Shown: positions 26,101 to 34,222 of the stretch, piece by piece
Position numbering within the stretch: the first letter of the stretch is position 1
How the letters are laid out: each line of letters starts with the position of its first letter
Origin: an uncultured Roseovarius sp.
GTDB lineage: Bacteria > Pseudomonadota > Alphaproteobacteria > Rhodobacterales > Rhodobacteraceae
Reading direction: 5' to 3'
DNA length: 45,748 nt
NCBI RefSeq assembly: GCF_913054395.1
Contig: NZ_CAJXIP010000015.1
Coordinates: 1 to 45,748 of the forward strand
Made by a program: the position numbers and the translations under genes
The notes under the pieces: generated by a model
Databases searched by the model: none
What the model saw: only the letters and a program-made list of their open reading frames with translations
What the model was told of the DNA's origin: nothing

Positions 26101-26183
26101 TGAGCAGCACGGTGCTGATCCTTTTGGTGCTCCCGGCGTTCTACGCAGTGCTGGAGGACATCCGGCCAAAGCAACGCACATAA
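23106..26183 (+). CDS. RND efflux transporter permease (AcrB/MexB-like superfamily)
   Basis: This 1025-residue inner-membrane proton/drug antiporter has the twofold RND layout of two sets of six helices with large periplasmic loops. The helix-4 proton-relay Asp pair is at residues 394-395 (GIVMDDSIVIADS). Other family blocks are TGLSLNMITLVALLMA, PLAFLGVIWGHVLMGYNISMPSLVG and ARFRPIFVSVSTTIMGM. It resembles the subgroup found with short HlyD adaptors in alphaproteobacteria. The substrate is unknown. Its 3' end is 119 bases before the tRNA-Leu end on the other strand. Confidence 0.95.
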   Translation: MIRWFTGHPTAGNLLLLLFLAAGVFAAPTLLRETFPDFRAVEAEVTLIYRGAAAEDVEGAICGPLWDGVQGVEGLETFTCTAQTGHARAVATMAPGNDALRFVNSLRTEVSAIDTFPDRADPAIVRELHRTAPVSSVAISGDLPLSELDRYADALSDRLTALPGVAKVLRSGLGTRSLSVTATRAVLDSHGLTPAALAAAIAAQNIDLPTGTLEGPGADLTLRFTAERDTATELATIPVLVLPNGATLTLGDVAVIEERFEPPFERAFVDGTPAILIDVAKALDADALRVLDGVAALVEDETARLPGTIRVEVVQDVTSIIRDRLFMLIRNGAMGLVLVVVVMSLFFRPGFAIWAAMGLPVAFAGAFVWMGLTGLSLNMITLVALLMAIGIVMDDSIVIADSIAVHTTKDVRVEKVAAGVAAVAPGVVSSFLTTLAVFLPLAFLAGDLGAVLEVLPVVLVAALAASLIEAFFILPHHLARGLKEAEPSRFHRRFDDAFDALREGGVGRLADAAIRGRWLVVGLATAALIITLGALGGGVVKREAMPEIDGDVLEARLLLPAGTPLSRTSEAVAQVEAALDRVNAQLTPEQPDAQPLVIRRMTRMGRNLSVGENGAHVATIAVDLLGAETRASTLDEIVTRWRAEIGLLPGVTSLILTEPGIGPQGIALELRLTHSDLDTLETAGRATLAELETYAGVRNAILDLRPGAPELRLILSPGAEALGLSAADVAGQVRAAFLGTQLAEIRRGDLAWDLEVRLSDTDRVDHADLSDVEIALPGGGTVPLASIATITEARGWGSITRRNGLRNLTVSADVDGRIGNADAITARLTAGFLPDLVTATPGLDFEIGGQAANSAETVGSILRGFLIGLIGIYIVLSFQFRSYVEPLIVMLTIPLAFLGVIWGHVLMGYNISMPSLVGAASLAGIVVNNAILLIGVVNLRRAAGLSAAEATGEAVRARFRPIFVSVSTTIMGMAPLLLETSTQAQTLKPLVIAIVFGLLSSTVLILLVLPAFYAVLEDIRPKQRT

Positions 26184-26302
26184 GCCCGCGAACGTCAGGC
26201 CCAGGCACGTCCACCATCAAGCTGACGCGGGGGACATTCGCACTGGAGAAACTGCATATCCCCACTTTCGGTATTCTTACGGAAAGTCCTGCAAAAGCAG
26301 GG

Positions 26303-26388
26303 TGGTGCCCAAGGCGAGACTCGAACTCGCACGCTGTTACCAGCGGGGGATTTTGAATCCCCTGCGTCTACCATTCCGCCACTTGGGC
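26303..26388 (-). tRNA. tRNA-Leu(CAA)
   Basis: On the minus strand the 86-base gene begins GCCCAAGTGGCGGAATGGTA and ends with an encoded CCA. The 7-base acceptor stem GCCCAAG/CTTGGGC is perfect. The anticodon arm GGGGA-TTCAAAA-TCCCC gives anticodon CAA, which reads UUG. The variable arm is long, as in class II tRNAs, and the T arm is GCGAG-TTCGAGT-CTCGC. Confidence 0.95.
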
Positions 26389-26525
26389 CCGCGCGAATCT
26401 CTAGCGAAGGCTGCGGCCCGCGTCCAGTGCCCAAACCGGGTTTTTTACATCTTGCCGCCGCACAGACCTTGACCCCACCCGCCCTGCGTGGTGTCTCGCG
26501 GTCAACCAAGGGAAAGAATGCCTCG

Positions 26526-27104
26526 ATGCTGCAACGCCTTTATCAGTGGACCATCCGCATGGCCGACCACCGCCACGCCCTCTGGGTGCTTGCGGCGGTG
26601 TCGTTTGTGGAAAGCTCGGTCTTTCCGATACCGCCGGATGTGCTGATCATTCCGATGATACTGGCGCGTCCCTCGCGGGCCTGGCTGATTGCCGGTGTGG
26701 CGCTCGTGGCCTCGGTAATCGGCGGGCTTCTGGGCTATGCCATCGGCGCGTTTGCCTATCAGGAAATTGGCCGCCCCATCCTCGAATCCCTCGGCAAGGG
26801 CGACGCAATGGAGGCCTTCAGCACCCGGTTCAACGATTTCGGGTTCTGGGCGGTTCTGACCGCCGGGGTCACGCCCTTTCCCTATAAGGTGATCACCATC
26901 ATGTCCGGCGTCACGAGCATGCCGCTGTTCACCTTCATCGCCACGTCCATCCTTGCACGTGGGCTACGCTTTTTCATCCTTGCGGCGTTGTTATACCGGT
27001 TCGGCGCCCCTATCCGCACCTTTATCGAGCGGCGCCTGGGGCTTTTGACCATCGTCTTTGTCGTGCTGCTGTTTGGCGGCTTCTATCTTGCGAGGCACCT
27101 ATGA
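26526..27104 (+). CDS. YqaA-type DedA-related membrane protein
   Basis: This 192-residue inner-membrane protein belongs to the VTT/DedA-related YqaA group. Marks include SFVESSVFPIPPDVLIIPMILARP near the N-terminus, GLLGYAIGAFAYQEIGRP, FGFWAVLTAGVTPFPYKVITIMSGV and a terminal hydrophobic helix. Relatives are linked to lipid scrambling or membrane homeostasis; the exact role is open. An in-frame ATG at 26427 would overlap the tRNA-proximal region, so ATG 26526 is preferred. Its end overlaps dsbB by four bases (27101-27104). Confidence 0.88.
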   Translation: MLQRLYQWTIRMADHRHALWVLAAVSFVESSVFPIPPDVLIIPMILARPSRAWLIAGVALVASVIGGLLGYAIGAFAYQEIGRPILESLGKGDAMEAFSTRFNDFGFWAVLTAGVTPFPYKVITIMSGVTSMPLFTFIATSILARGLRFFILAALLYRFGAPIRTFIERRLGLLTIVFVVLLFGGFYLARHL

Positions 27105-27568
27105 CCCTTCCCTCACGACGCACCCTGATCCTGCTTGCGGCTGGCGGCTCTGCGGCCATGATGCTTGGCGCCCTTGCGTTTCAACATCTGGGCGACATGG
27201 CCCCCTGCAAGCTTTGCATCTGGCAACGCTGGCCGCATGTGAGTGCGATCTGCTTTGGCGCTTTGGCGCTGGCTTTTGCACCGCGCCTCATGGCTTTCGG
27301 CGGCATGCTGGCGGCGCTGACCACCTCGGGCATCGGCATGTATCACACCGGGGTCGAGCGCGGCTGGTGGGAAGGCCCCACCACCTGTACGGCAGGTGAC
27401 GCGGCAGGCCTTTCGACCGACGATCTTCTGGCCCAGATCATGGCCGCGCCGCTTGTGCGCTGTGACGAGGTGCCGTGGGAGATGTTCACCCTGTCGATGG
27501 CAAGCTGGAACGCGATTGCGTCGCTCGGGCTGGCCGCGATCTGGTTGCTGGCCTGGCGGCGCGGCTAA
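27101..27568 (+). CDS. dsbB: Disulfide bond formation protein B
   Basis: DsbB reoxidises DsbA and passes electrons to ubiquinone in the inner membrane. The 155-residue protein has four helices. It has the two catalytic cysteine pairs: Cys36/Cys39 (PCKLC) after the first helix, and Cys96/Cys121 (TCTAG and VRCDE) in the second periplasmic loop. The region between them, GIGMYHTGVERGWWEGP, is typical of DsbB. Its stop overlaps the stop of the convergent Lrp gene. It depends on quinone, which the nearby ubi operon can make without oxygen. Confidence 0.93.
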   Translation: MTLPSRRTLILLAAGGSAAMMLGALAFQHLGDMAPCKLCIWQRWPHVSAICFGALALAFAPRLMAFGGMLAALTTSGIGMYHTGVERGWWEGPTTCTAGDAAGLSTDDLLAQIMAAPLVRCDEVPWEMFTLSMASWNAIASLGLAAIWLLAWRRG

Positions 27569-27993
27569 CGCCCGGATTTGCGGGTGTTCAGCAGAAGGCT
27601 GGTTTCGGAATGGGCGATCCCGTCAAAGCGGCGGATCTGCCCCAACACCTGATCCAGTTCTTCAAGCGTCGGCGTGCCGATTTCCACGATGACATCCCAA
27701 CGCCCGTTGGTGGTATGGGTCGCACGCACGGCACTTAGCCCGTTGAGCTGTCGGATGATCCGGTCCGCGCCGCGCCCCTCGATCCCGAGCATCATCAGCC
27801 CGCGCACCGGATCACGTGTGGTATCGCCGCGCAGGACAACGCTAAAGCCAAGGATATCGCCGCGCTGACGCAGGCGGTCGATCCGTCCGCGCACCGTTGT
27901 GCGCGACACCCCAAGCCCAAGCGCCAAATCCGAGAGCGACGCGCGTGCATCATGCCGCAGCGCTGAAATCAAATTACGATCTATTTCGTCCAT
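27565..27993 (-). CDS. Lrp/AsnC family transcriptional regulator
   Basis: This 142-residue regulator begins with MDEIDRNLISALRHDARASLSDLALGLGVSRTTVRGRIDRL, the standard AsnC helix-turn-helix. The RAM ligand domain follows (VRATHTTNGRWDVIVEIGTPTLEELDQVL). Longer in-frame extensions upstream lack a fitting start, so ATG 27993 is used. It is divergent from the arginase/ornithine cyclodeaminase genes, 119 bases away, and so is likely their arginine- or ornithine-responsive regulator. Its 3' end overlaps dsbB's. Confidence 0.9.
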   Translation of the reverse strand: MDEIDRNLISALRHDARASLSDLALGLGVSRTTVRGRIDRLRQRGDILGFSVVLRGDTTRDPVRGLMMLGIEGRGADRIIRQLNGLSAVRATHTTNGRWDVIVEIGTPTLEELDQVLGQIRRFDGIAHSETSLLLNTRKSGR

Positions 27994-28044
27994 TTCGCCA
28001 AAAAACCCATCCGTTTTGGATAATCCGCCGTCAATTAGTGCAAA

Positions 28045-28055
28045 ATAGCTGCTAT
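28045..28055. promoter_or_regulatory. Small palindrome in the Lrp/arginase divergent spacer
   Basis: ATAGC-T-GCTAT is an 11-base dyad 57 bases upstream of the arginase start, in an AT-rich patch that also contains TATAAA at 28053. It could be part of a promoter and an Lrp-type operator. The evidence is position and symmetry only. Confidence 0.35.
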
Positions 28056-28112
28056 AAATCAACCCGAATTGGCATGAATCTACACCCACTCCATAAATGA
28101 AAGAGATCCGAG

Positions 28113-29042
28113 ATGACCACAACGACCTGCATTCTCGTTGGCGCCCCTGTTGATAGCGGTAAAAACCGTCGTGGCTGTCTTATGGGGCCTGATGCCTATC
28201 GCACTGCCGGGCTTGCCGAGGCGCTTGGCAACCTGGGACATGCGGTGCGGGACATGGGCAATCTGACCCCTGCCCCGGCAGAGCTTCACCCCGAGATGCC
28301 CGGCCATGTCTATGCGGCGACGCAGACCGCCGGCTGGACTGCGACCCTGATCGAGGCGGCGCAGGCGGCCATGGCCGAGGGCGTGCCGATCTTCCTTGGT
28401 GGCGATCACAGCCTGTCATTGGGGTCCGTGGCCGGGGTTGCGGCCCATGCCGCCGCCAACGATCGACCGCAATTCGTGCTCTGGCTGGATGCCCACAGCG
28501 ACTTTCACACGCCCCAGACCTCCTCTTCGGGCAACCTGCACGGCACGCCGCTTGGCTATGTGACGGGGCGCGACGGGTTTCACGGTTTTCCCGAGGTCAA
28601 GCATCCGGTCCCGCAGGAAAATATCTGTATTCTCGGCCTGCGTTCGGTCGATCTGGCCGAACGCGAGGCGCTTCAGCAAAGCGATATCCGCTATCACGAC
28701 ATGCGCGCGATCGACGAACAGGGCATTGCCACGCCACTCGCCGCATTTCTTGACGATGTCGCGGCCGTCGGTGGCGCGCTGCATGTCTCGCTGGATGTCG
28801 ATTTCATTGATCCTTCCTTTGCCCCTGCGGTCGGCACCACCGTGCCCGGCGGCGCCACCATCCGCGAGGCGCATCTGGTGATGGAGATGATCAGTGACAG
28901 CGGCTTGATGACCTCGCTCGATCTGGTCGAACTGAACCCCTTCCTGGACGAGCGCGGCCGCACCGCGCAGGTGATGGTCGATCTGGCCGCCTCGGCCCTA
29001 GGTCGCCGCGTCTTTGACCGCCCGACACGCGCATTTTCATGA
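28113..29042 (+). CDS. rocF: Arginase
   Basis: Arginase hydrolyses arginine to ornithine and urea using two manganese ions. This 309-residue protein has the metal-binding blocks GGDHSLSLGS (His), WLDAHSDFHTP (Asp-His-Asp) and SLDVDFIDPSFAPAVGT (Asp-x-Asp). The second block reads DAHSDFHT instead of the commoner DAHADINT, a frequent bacterial variant. The nucleophile-region GAPVDSGKNRRGCLMGPDAYR is also standard. The next gene converts its product ornithine to proline, so the pair forms a short catabolic route. Confidence 0.94.
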   Translation: MTTTTCILVGAPVDSGKNRRGCLMGPDAYRTAGLAEALGNLGHAVRDMGNLTPAPAELHPEMPGHVYAATQTAGWTATLIEAAQAAMAEGVPIFLGGDHSLSLGSVAGVAAHAAANDRPQFVLWLDAHSDFHTPQTSSSGNLHGTPLGYVTGRDGFHGFPEVKHPVPQENICILGLRSVDLAEREALQQSDIRYHDMRAIDEQGIATPLAAFLDDVAAVGGALHVSLDVDFIDPSFAPAVGTTVPGGATIREAHLVMEMISDSGLMTSLDLVELNPFLDERGRTAQVMVDLAASALGRRVFDRPTRAFS

Positions 29043-29093
29043 TCAGGCCGGGTATCCCGCCCGCCGAACGCCCCACTCACAAGAGGTAACCGC

Positions 29094-30149
29094 ATGACCA
29101 CCCTGACCCCCTCCGACAAGGCGCTGGTGCCTTTCGTCTCTGTCGACAACATGATGCGCCTTGTCCATCACATCGGGATCGAGCCGATGCTGCGCGGGCT
29201 GGCTGACTATATCGAAGCCGATTTCCGCCGCTGGGAGCTGTTTGACAAGACCCCACGCATTGCCAGCCATTCCGCCGAGGGCGTGATCGAGCTTATGCCA
29301 ACCTCGGATGGCGAGGTTTACGGGTTCAAATACGTCAACGGCCACCCCAAGAACACCGCCGAGGGCTTGCAGACCGTGACCGCCTTTGGCCTTCTGGCGA
29401 ATGTCGGCAATGGCTATCCGGTGCTGTTGTCGGAAATGACCGTTCTGACGGCACTGCGGACGGCGGCGACCTCGGCGATGGTGGCGAAATACCTTGCCCC
29501 CAAGGGCGCCGATACCATGGCGATGATCGGCAATGGCGCGCAATCCGAATTTCAGAGCCTCGCGATGAAGGCGATCTGCGGCATCACAACCGTGCGCCTT
29601 TACGACACCGACCCTGCCGCCACCGCCAAGGCCGCGCGCAATCTCTCGGGCATGGGGCTGAGCGTTGTTGCCTGCAACTCCGCCGAGGAAAGCATGGAAG
29701 GCGCACAGATCATCACCACCTGCACCGCCGACAAGCAATATGCCACCATCCTGACCGACAACATGGTCGGCGCGGGCGTGCATATCAACGCCATCGGCGG
29801 CGATTGCCCCGGCAAAACCGAACTGGCCCCGGCCATCCTGCAACGGGCGGATATTTTCGTGGAATACCCCGAGCAAACCCGTATCGAGGGCGAGATTCAG
29901 CAATTGGCCCCCGATCACCCCGTCACCCAGATGTGGGAGGTGATCAACGGCACCGCCAAGGGGCGCCGTTCGCCCGAGCAGATCACCCTGTTCGACAGTG
30001 TCGGCTTTGCAATCGAAGATTTCAGTGCCCTGCGCTATGTGCGCGATCACATCGAAGGCAGCGGCCTGTTCATTGATCTTGACCTTTTGGCCGATCCCGA
30101 CGATCCGCGCGATCTGTTCGGGATGCTGCAACGGGCCGCACCCGCCTGA
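29094..30149 (+). CDS. Ornithine cyclodeaminase
   Basis: This 351-residue NAD-dependent enzyme turns ornithine into proline and ammonia. It has the ornithine cyclodeaminase/mu-crystallin fold: MPTSDGEVYGFKYVNGHPKNT in the substrate half, AMIGNGAQSEFQSLAMKAICGITTVRLYDTDPAAT as the Rossmann segment, and NAIGGDCPGKTEL. AAGAGGTAA precedes ATG 29094. It is 51 bases after the arginase gene and surely co-transcribed. Length and motifs match the longer form typical of soil and marine proteobacteria. Confidence 0.94.
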   Translation: MTTLTPSDKALVPFVSVDNMMRLVHHIGIEPMLRGLADYIEADFRRWELFDKTPRIASHSAEGVIELMPTSDGEVYGFKYVNGHPKNTAEGLQTVTAFGLLANVGNGYPVLLSEMTVLTALRTAATSAMVAKYLAPKGADTMAMIGNGAQSEFQSLAMKAICGITTVRLYDTDPAATAKAARNLSGMGLSVVACNSAEESMEGAQIITTCTADKQYATILTDNMVGAGVHINAIGGDCPGKTELAPAILQRADIFVEYPEQTRIEGEIQQLAPDHPVTQMWEVINGTAKGRRSPEQITLFDSVGFAIEDFSALRYVRDHIEGSGLFIDLDLLADPDDPRDLFGMLQRAAPA

Positions 30150-30234
30150 AGGCACGGCCCGAGACCCCCGATGCCCCTCACCCTCTGGGGAAAGGCGGGG
30201 ACATGCGGGGGATGACGGTGAACACCCGGTTCAC

Positions 30235-30480
30235 TTACATTTCAGGCAAAAGGCCCTGTTCCTGGCCCGCTGCGATCTCGTCACCGTCAAGCGCGCCGTC
30301 GCTGTTGGCGTCGACCTCGGAAAAGGTCTCGGCGCTGATGTCGGGATAGCCAGCCTGGACCTCGCTCACGCTGAGCATGCCATCGCCATTCACGTCAAGC
30401 TCGGCCACGGCCTCGCCCATGGCAATCGCCGCATTGGCGAGCACGCCAAGCCCAAGCACAAGTACGATGAATTTGGTCAT
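30235..30480 (-). CDS. Small exported EF-hand protein
   Basis: This 81-residue protein has a Sec signal peptide (MTKFIVLVLGLGVLANAAIA). Two EF-hand calcium loops follow: DVNGDGMLSVSE at about residues 29-40 and DANSDGALDGDE at about 57-68. It is probably periplasmic and binds calcium or another divalent cation. A longer in-frame start at 30732 is ruled out because the signal peptide sits at ATG 30480, which has GGAGAACAG upstream. It is divergent from the sigma factor gene and may belong to its regulon. Confidence 0.85.
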   Translation of the reverse strand: MTKFIVLVLGLGVLANAAIAMGEAVAELDVNGDGMLSVSEVQAGYPDISAETFSEVDANSDGALDGDEIAAGQEQGLLPEM

Positions 30481-30740
30481 CTCTGTTCTCCTCTGATCGT
30501 CAGGTTGAAAGGCCGCGACAGCCGCGAACCCTACATACAAAGACGCGCGAAGGGCGCGGGGCGTCCCGCCGATACCGCGGTGATGCCCCAACGCGCGGCA
30601 GCCCGCCGATAACGCCCCCACAAACCGGCAAAGCCTTGCCCAAAAAGGCCCGCCGCGGCAGATCGGCGGAATCTGCCCATTTGTCAGGCGCGCCCAAACC
30701 CGCAAAACTTGGGGAACCTGACCCGAGAGCATTGCATTGC

Positions 30741-31247
30741 ATGGCCTGCCCCGATCAACTCACTGCCCTGATGCCCCATCTGTTGCGCGTGGCCCGACGG
30801 CTCTGTCGTAATGGTGACGGGGCGCAGGATCTCTGTCAGGAGGTGCTCTTGAACCTCTGCATCCGGCTTGATGCGGGGGCCGAGATCGACGATTTGCGCG
30901 CCTATGCGATGACCGCCCTGCGCAACCAGCACCGTCAGAGGATGCGCCGTGGGGATCTGTCGCTTGGCGCGCCCGAGGTGGTCGAGATCACCCAGCCCGA
31001 TGCCTTTGACGCCTGCGCCCTAAGCGAGGTCCGCGCCGCCATTGCCCGCCTTCCGGCGCCGCAAGAGCGGCTGATGCGGCTGGTCGCCGCGGGCGAAACA
31101 AGCCCCGCCGATCTTGCCCGCCGCACCGGGCTTGCGCCCGGCACGGTCATGTCACGCCTGGCCCGCGCCCGCGCCAGACTGCGCGCCGATCTCGGGTTTG
31201 AACGACACCGGCAGTCACACCCCCCGCTGCATCGCCCGCAAACTTGA
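30741..31247 (+). CDS. ECF-like sigma-70 family RNA polymerase sigma factor
   Basis: This 168-residue protein has region 2 (GAQDLCQEVLLNLCIRLDAGAEIDDLRAYAMTALRNQHRQRMRR). Region 4 follows near the C-terminus (LPAPQERLMRLVAAGETSPADLARRTGLAPGTVMSRLARARARLR). ATG 30741 is preferred to 30636, because the earlier stretch is basic and shows no domain. No anti-sigma gene follows, so control may be distant or by another means. The EF-hand gene is divergent 260 bases away. Confidence 0.85.
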   Translation: MACPDQLTALMPHLLRVARRLCRNGDGAQDLCQEVLLNLCIRLDAGAEIDDLRAYAMTALRNQHRQRMRRGDLSLGAPEVVEITQPDAFDACALSEVRAAIARLPAPQERLMRLVAAGETSPADLARRTGLAPGTVMSRLARARARLRADLGFERHRQSHPPLHRPQT

Positions 31248-31306
31248 AGCCACAGATGGAATATGCCATAGGCTCAGCCAAGGTCATGGGATCGAGGAAA
31301 TCAGCT

Positions 31307-32197
31307 ATGCGTTGTCCGATTGTCACGTCGATACCGCCTGTATTTTCGCGCAGGGATGCGAATGGCCAGGAAATCGGCGATGCCCATCTGAGCGCCTGCA
31401 TTGAGTCCTGGCGCGCCTGCGGATTTGACCCCGTCACCGTCAATGCCGAGACCGAGGCGCTTCATCCGCTTATCAAAGAGCATGACGTGAAAGTGCTGCG
31501 CGTGCCGCGGGATGCATCGGAATTCACCGATCGCCCGCATGTGTTTATGAACGACCTTCTGAATGCAGCCCTGTCCTTGCCGACCGAGCAGATTTTCATC
31601 ATCAACGCCGATATCGAGCTTGAGATGGACGCACAGGCACAACAGCGCATTGGCACTCTTGGTCCGACCCAGGCGATCGGCGTGCGTCGGCGCGATTATT
31701 ACGGCGACAAGACTAGGGCGGATGCGCCTTATGACTGTGGCATCGACCTGTTTGGGGCCGGGCGCGAGGCGCTTGCGAATATCGACTGTGGCCAGTTGAT
31801 CTATGGCATGCCCTGGTGGGATCATTACCTGCCGCTGATGCTGTTATGGCATAATTGCGAATTTCGTCCAGGAACGGGCATCAAGATTTGGCACCTTGCC
31901 CATGAAGGACGCTGGAACAAGAAACAGTTTATCCGCTCCGGTCAGGAGTTCCGCCGCCTACTTGAGGCCGCCGATCCAAGCCTGAGACAAAATGCTTTCG
32001 TCAACAAGCACGTGGCGGAATTGGCGCGGATTGGGCGGGGGCACTATGGCTCGTCCGCCATTCGCGCGGTTGAGGCGCGGCTTTTTGCAATGCTGCTGCC
32101 CATGTCCAACACCCACACCCGCCGGATGCTGCGCGCAACATCGCTGCATAACACTTTGCTTTTGAACGAGATTGCAGGATGCCCCCAAGATGCGTAG
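31307..32197 (+). CDS. Uncharacterised glycosyltransferase-like protein
   Basis: This 296-residue protein has a nucleotide-sugar-transferase look. IVTSIPPVFSRRD at the N-terminus precedes LSACIESWRACGFDPVTVNAE, and IFIINADIELEMDAQAQQRI carries a DxE-like metal motif near residues 103-120. The rest has conserved-looking WWDHYLPLMLLW and IWHLAHEGRWNKKQF segments, which recur in proteins next to glycosyltransferases. AGGAA stands seven bases before ATG 31307; longer starts at 31244 or 31286 are possible. It has no membrane segment. It is 48 bases before the GT2 gene, so the two likely act together on the same glycan. Confidence 0.75.
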   Translation: MRCPIVTSIPPVFSRRDANGQEIGDAHLSACIESWRACGFDPVTVNAETEALHPLIKEHDVKVLRVPRDASEFTDRPHVFMNDLLNAALSLPTEQIFIINADIELEMDAQAQQRIGTLGPTQAIGVRRRDYYGDKTRADAPYDCGIDLFGAGREALANIDCGQLIYGMPWWDHYLPLMLLWHNCEFRPGTGIKIWHLAHEGRWNKKQFIRSGQEFRRLLEAADPSLRQNAFVNKHVAELARIGRGHYGSSAIRAVEARLFAMLLPMSNTHTRRMLRATSLHNTLLLNEIAGCPQDA

Positions 32198-32245
32198 TCG
32201 CCCGCACGACGCCGCATTTGGCACGGTTTTAACGGGCAGCGCAGC

Positions 32246-33076
32246 ATGATGGAGTTCGCCATCATCATTCCGGTATTCAATGCCGGCCCCAAGATCGCAC
32301 GCACCATCGAAAGCCTGCTGTCGCAGACCGCGCTTGCCACCGGTGAGGCGCGACTGACCTGCCTTGTGATCGACGGGGCTTCGAGCGATGACACGCTTGA
32401 TCATGTGCGCGGCTTTAATGATCCCCGCATCACCATCCTGTCGGAAACAGATAGTGGCATGTATGATGCCCTTGCCAAGGGGCTTGCGCGCGCAAGTGGC
32501 GATGTCACCGGCTATCTTCCCGCAGGCGAAGTGTTTGATCCCCACGCCTTTTCCGTAATCACTGAGGTGCTGACGCGCTATCCCGACATCCATTGGATCA
32601 CCGGGCACGAGGTAACGCGCAACGAAAAGCGCCAAGTCATCAACTGTCGGCTGCCGCATCCGTTTTGCCGCTCGTTTTTCGACTGCGGCATGTACGGCAC
32701 GCGGCTTACGGTCCTGCAACAGGAAAGCACCCTTTGGCGCAGCGGTATGAATGCGCATTTCGATCTCGAAAAGCTCGCGGCATGCAAGCTAGCAGGTGAT
32801 TATTTCCTGTGGCGTACGCTTGCGCGTCATCAAGAGCTTTACGTGTTGGATACTCATATTGGGTCATTCACGGTCGAACCCGATCAACTTTCAAAGCAGA
32901 CCCCCGGCGGGTATCGACGCGAGATTCGCGCCCTGCGCCGTCGCCCGCACCTTTGGGAGCGGCTTCATGCGCTGCTTTATCGCCAATATGTCAAACGCAC
33001 CCGCCCCGGCAAAACAGCGCCGCGCATGGTGCGCTATGACCATGGCCGCCAGCAGTGGCTCTTGACCAGGGGGTGA
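32246..33076 (+). CDS. Glycosyltransferase family 2 protein
   Basis: This 276-residue GT-A enzyme begins with FAIIIPVFNAGPKIARTIESLLSQ. It continues with LTCLVIDGASSDDTLDHV and the sugar-nucleotide part ETDSGMYDALAKGLARASGDVTGYLPAGEVFDPHAFSVI. The pattern TDSGMYDALAKG/GYLPAGE is common in GT2 enzymes of capsule and lipopolysaccharide loci, but no other such genes are here. ATG 32246 and 32249 are both possible starts. The donor and acceptor are unknown. A 162-base spacer separates it from denD. Confidence 0.88.
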   Translation: MMEFAIIIPVFNAGPKIARTIESLLSQTALATGEARLTCLVIDGASSDDTLDHVRGFNDPRITILSETDSGMYDALAKGLARASGDVTGYLPAGEVFDPHAFSVITEVLTRYPDIHWITGHEVTRNEKRQVINCRLPHPFCRSFFDCGMYGTRLTVLQQESTLWRSGMNAHFDLEKLAACKLAGDYFLWRTLARHQELYVLDTHIGSFTVEPDQLSKQTPGGYRREIRALRRRPHLWERLHALLYRQYVKRTRPGKTAPRMVRYDHGRQQWLLTRG

Positions 33077-33238
33077 GAACGCTCAGGTGGCGGGCAGCCC
33101 CAAGGCCCGGTCAGCCTGCGGGCTAATGACAAGGGGGGTATTTCGCCTTATGCAATCCATGCGGTCTGGCGCGCGTATCCCGTCGCTCTTGCCTGTGACC
33201 TCATCGGCCATGGCCCCGCTGCGTGGAAGGATGATCAA

Positions 33239-34222
33239 ATGCGCATACTCGTCACCGGCGCCGCCGGATTCATCGGCCGCATGGTCGTGGGGGCCCTTGC
33301 AGGCCGGGACACTCTCACGCTGAACGGGCGCGACCGGCGCATTTCGGCAATCCTTGCCTGTGACATGGACGAAGCCCCGCTTGGCGATCTTGCGAACACC
33401 CGCCGCCGTGTGCATGCCCTGCCCGGCCCGCTTTCTGATCCCGCGATACTGGCCCGCATAAAAGAGGATGCCCCCGAGCTTGTCATCCACCTTGCCGCCG
33501 TGGTCTCGGGTCAGGCCGAGGCGGATTTCGATCTTGGCATGGCCGTGAACCTGCAATCGACCATCGAGTTGATCAACGCCTGCCGCGCCATGGCCCGCGC
33601 GCCGGTGTTTGTTTTTTCCTCATCGGTGGCGGTGTTTTCCTGCGCCGGGAACGGCACGATTTCCGAAGACACCCTGCCCGCGCCTCTTTCGTCCTATGGC
33701 ACGCAAAAGCTGATCGGGGAATTATTGGTGCGCGATGCCACCCGCAAAGGGTTCATTCTGGGCCGAAGCCTTCGGTTTCCGACGATTTCCGTGCGCCCCG
33801 GCGTGCCCAACAAGGCCGCATCAGGTTTTGCCAGCGGCATCATCCGCGAACCGCTTGCGGGCGAGCAGGCGCTATTGCCGGTGGCGGGCGATCTGCGGCT
33901 TCACCTTGCCTCGCCCGCCAAGGCGGTGGAGTATACGCTTGCGGCCTGCGGCCTTGATCAGGATGCGCTTGGCGGTGACACGACCATCACCCTGCCCGGC
34001 ATTAGCGTGCGTGTGCAAGAGATGCTCGACACCCTGCGCGCCCTTGCGGGCAATGAGGTTGCCGACCGGGTGACCCCCGCACCCGATGCCGCCATTTCCG
34101 CCATCGTCAATAGCTGGCCGGGCGCGATCGTCACACCGCGCGCCCGCGCGCTTGGCTTTTCCCCCGACACCGCCTTTGCCGACCTTGTTCAGCAACACTT
34201 GGCTGACATGGGCCGGACCTGA
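33239..34222 (+). CDS. denD: D-erythronate dehydrogenase (NAD-dependent SDR)
   Basis: This 327-residue extended SDR-type dehydrogenase has the NAD motif VTGAAGFIGRMV. Catalytic FVFSSSVAVF and YGTQKL (Tyr-x-x-x-Lys) follow, then the long conserved block RSLRFPTISVRPGVPNKAASGFASGIIREPLAGE that I associate with DenD. DenD oxidises D-erythronate at C2 in four-carbon acid catabolism. It overlaps the next gene by one base (TGATG), as in other denD-otnI pairs. The kinase (OtnK/DenK) and aldolase of the full pathway are not in this window. Confidence 0.85.
   Translation: MRILVTGAAGFIGRMVVGALAGRDTLTLNGRDRRISAILACDMDEAPLGDLANTRRRVHALPGPLSDPAILARIKEDAPELVIHLAAVVSGQAEADFDLGMAVNLQSTIELINACRAMARAPVFVFSSSVAVFSCAGNGTISEDTLPAPLSSYGTQKLIGELLVRDATRKGFILGRSLRFPTISVRPGVPNKAASGFASGIIREPLAGEQALLPVAGDLRLHLASPAKAVEYTLAACGLDQDALGGDTTITLPGISVRVQEMLDTLRALAGNEVADRVTPAPDAAISAIVNSWPGAIVTPRARALGFSPDTAFADLVQQHLADMGRT

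Noticed and set aside
26303..26388. tRNA-Leu as an integration site of a mobile element
   Set aside because: There is no integrase, direct repeat of the tRNA 3' end or foreign-looking cargo on either side.
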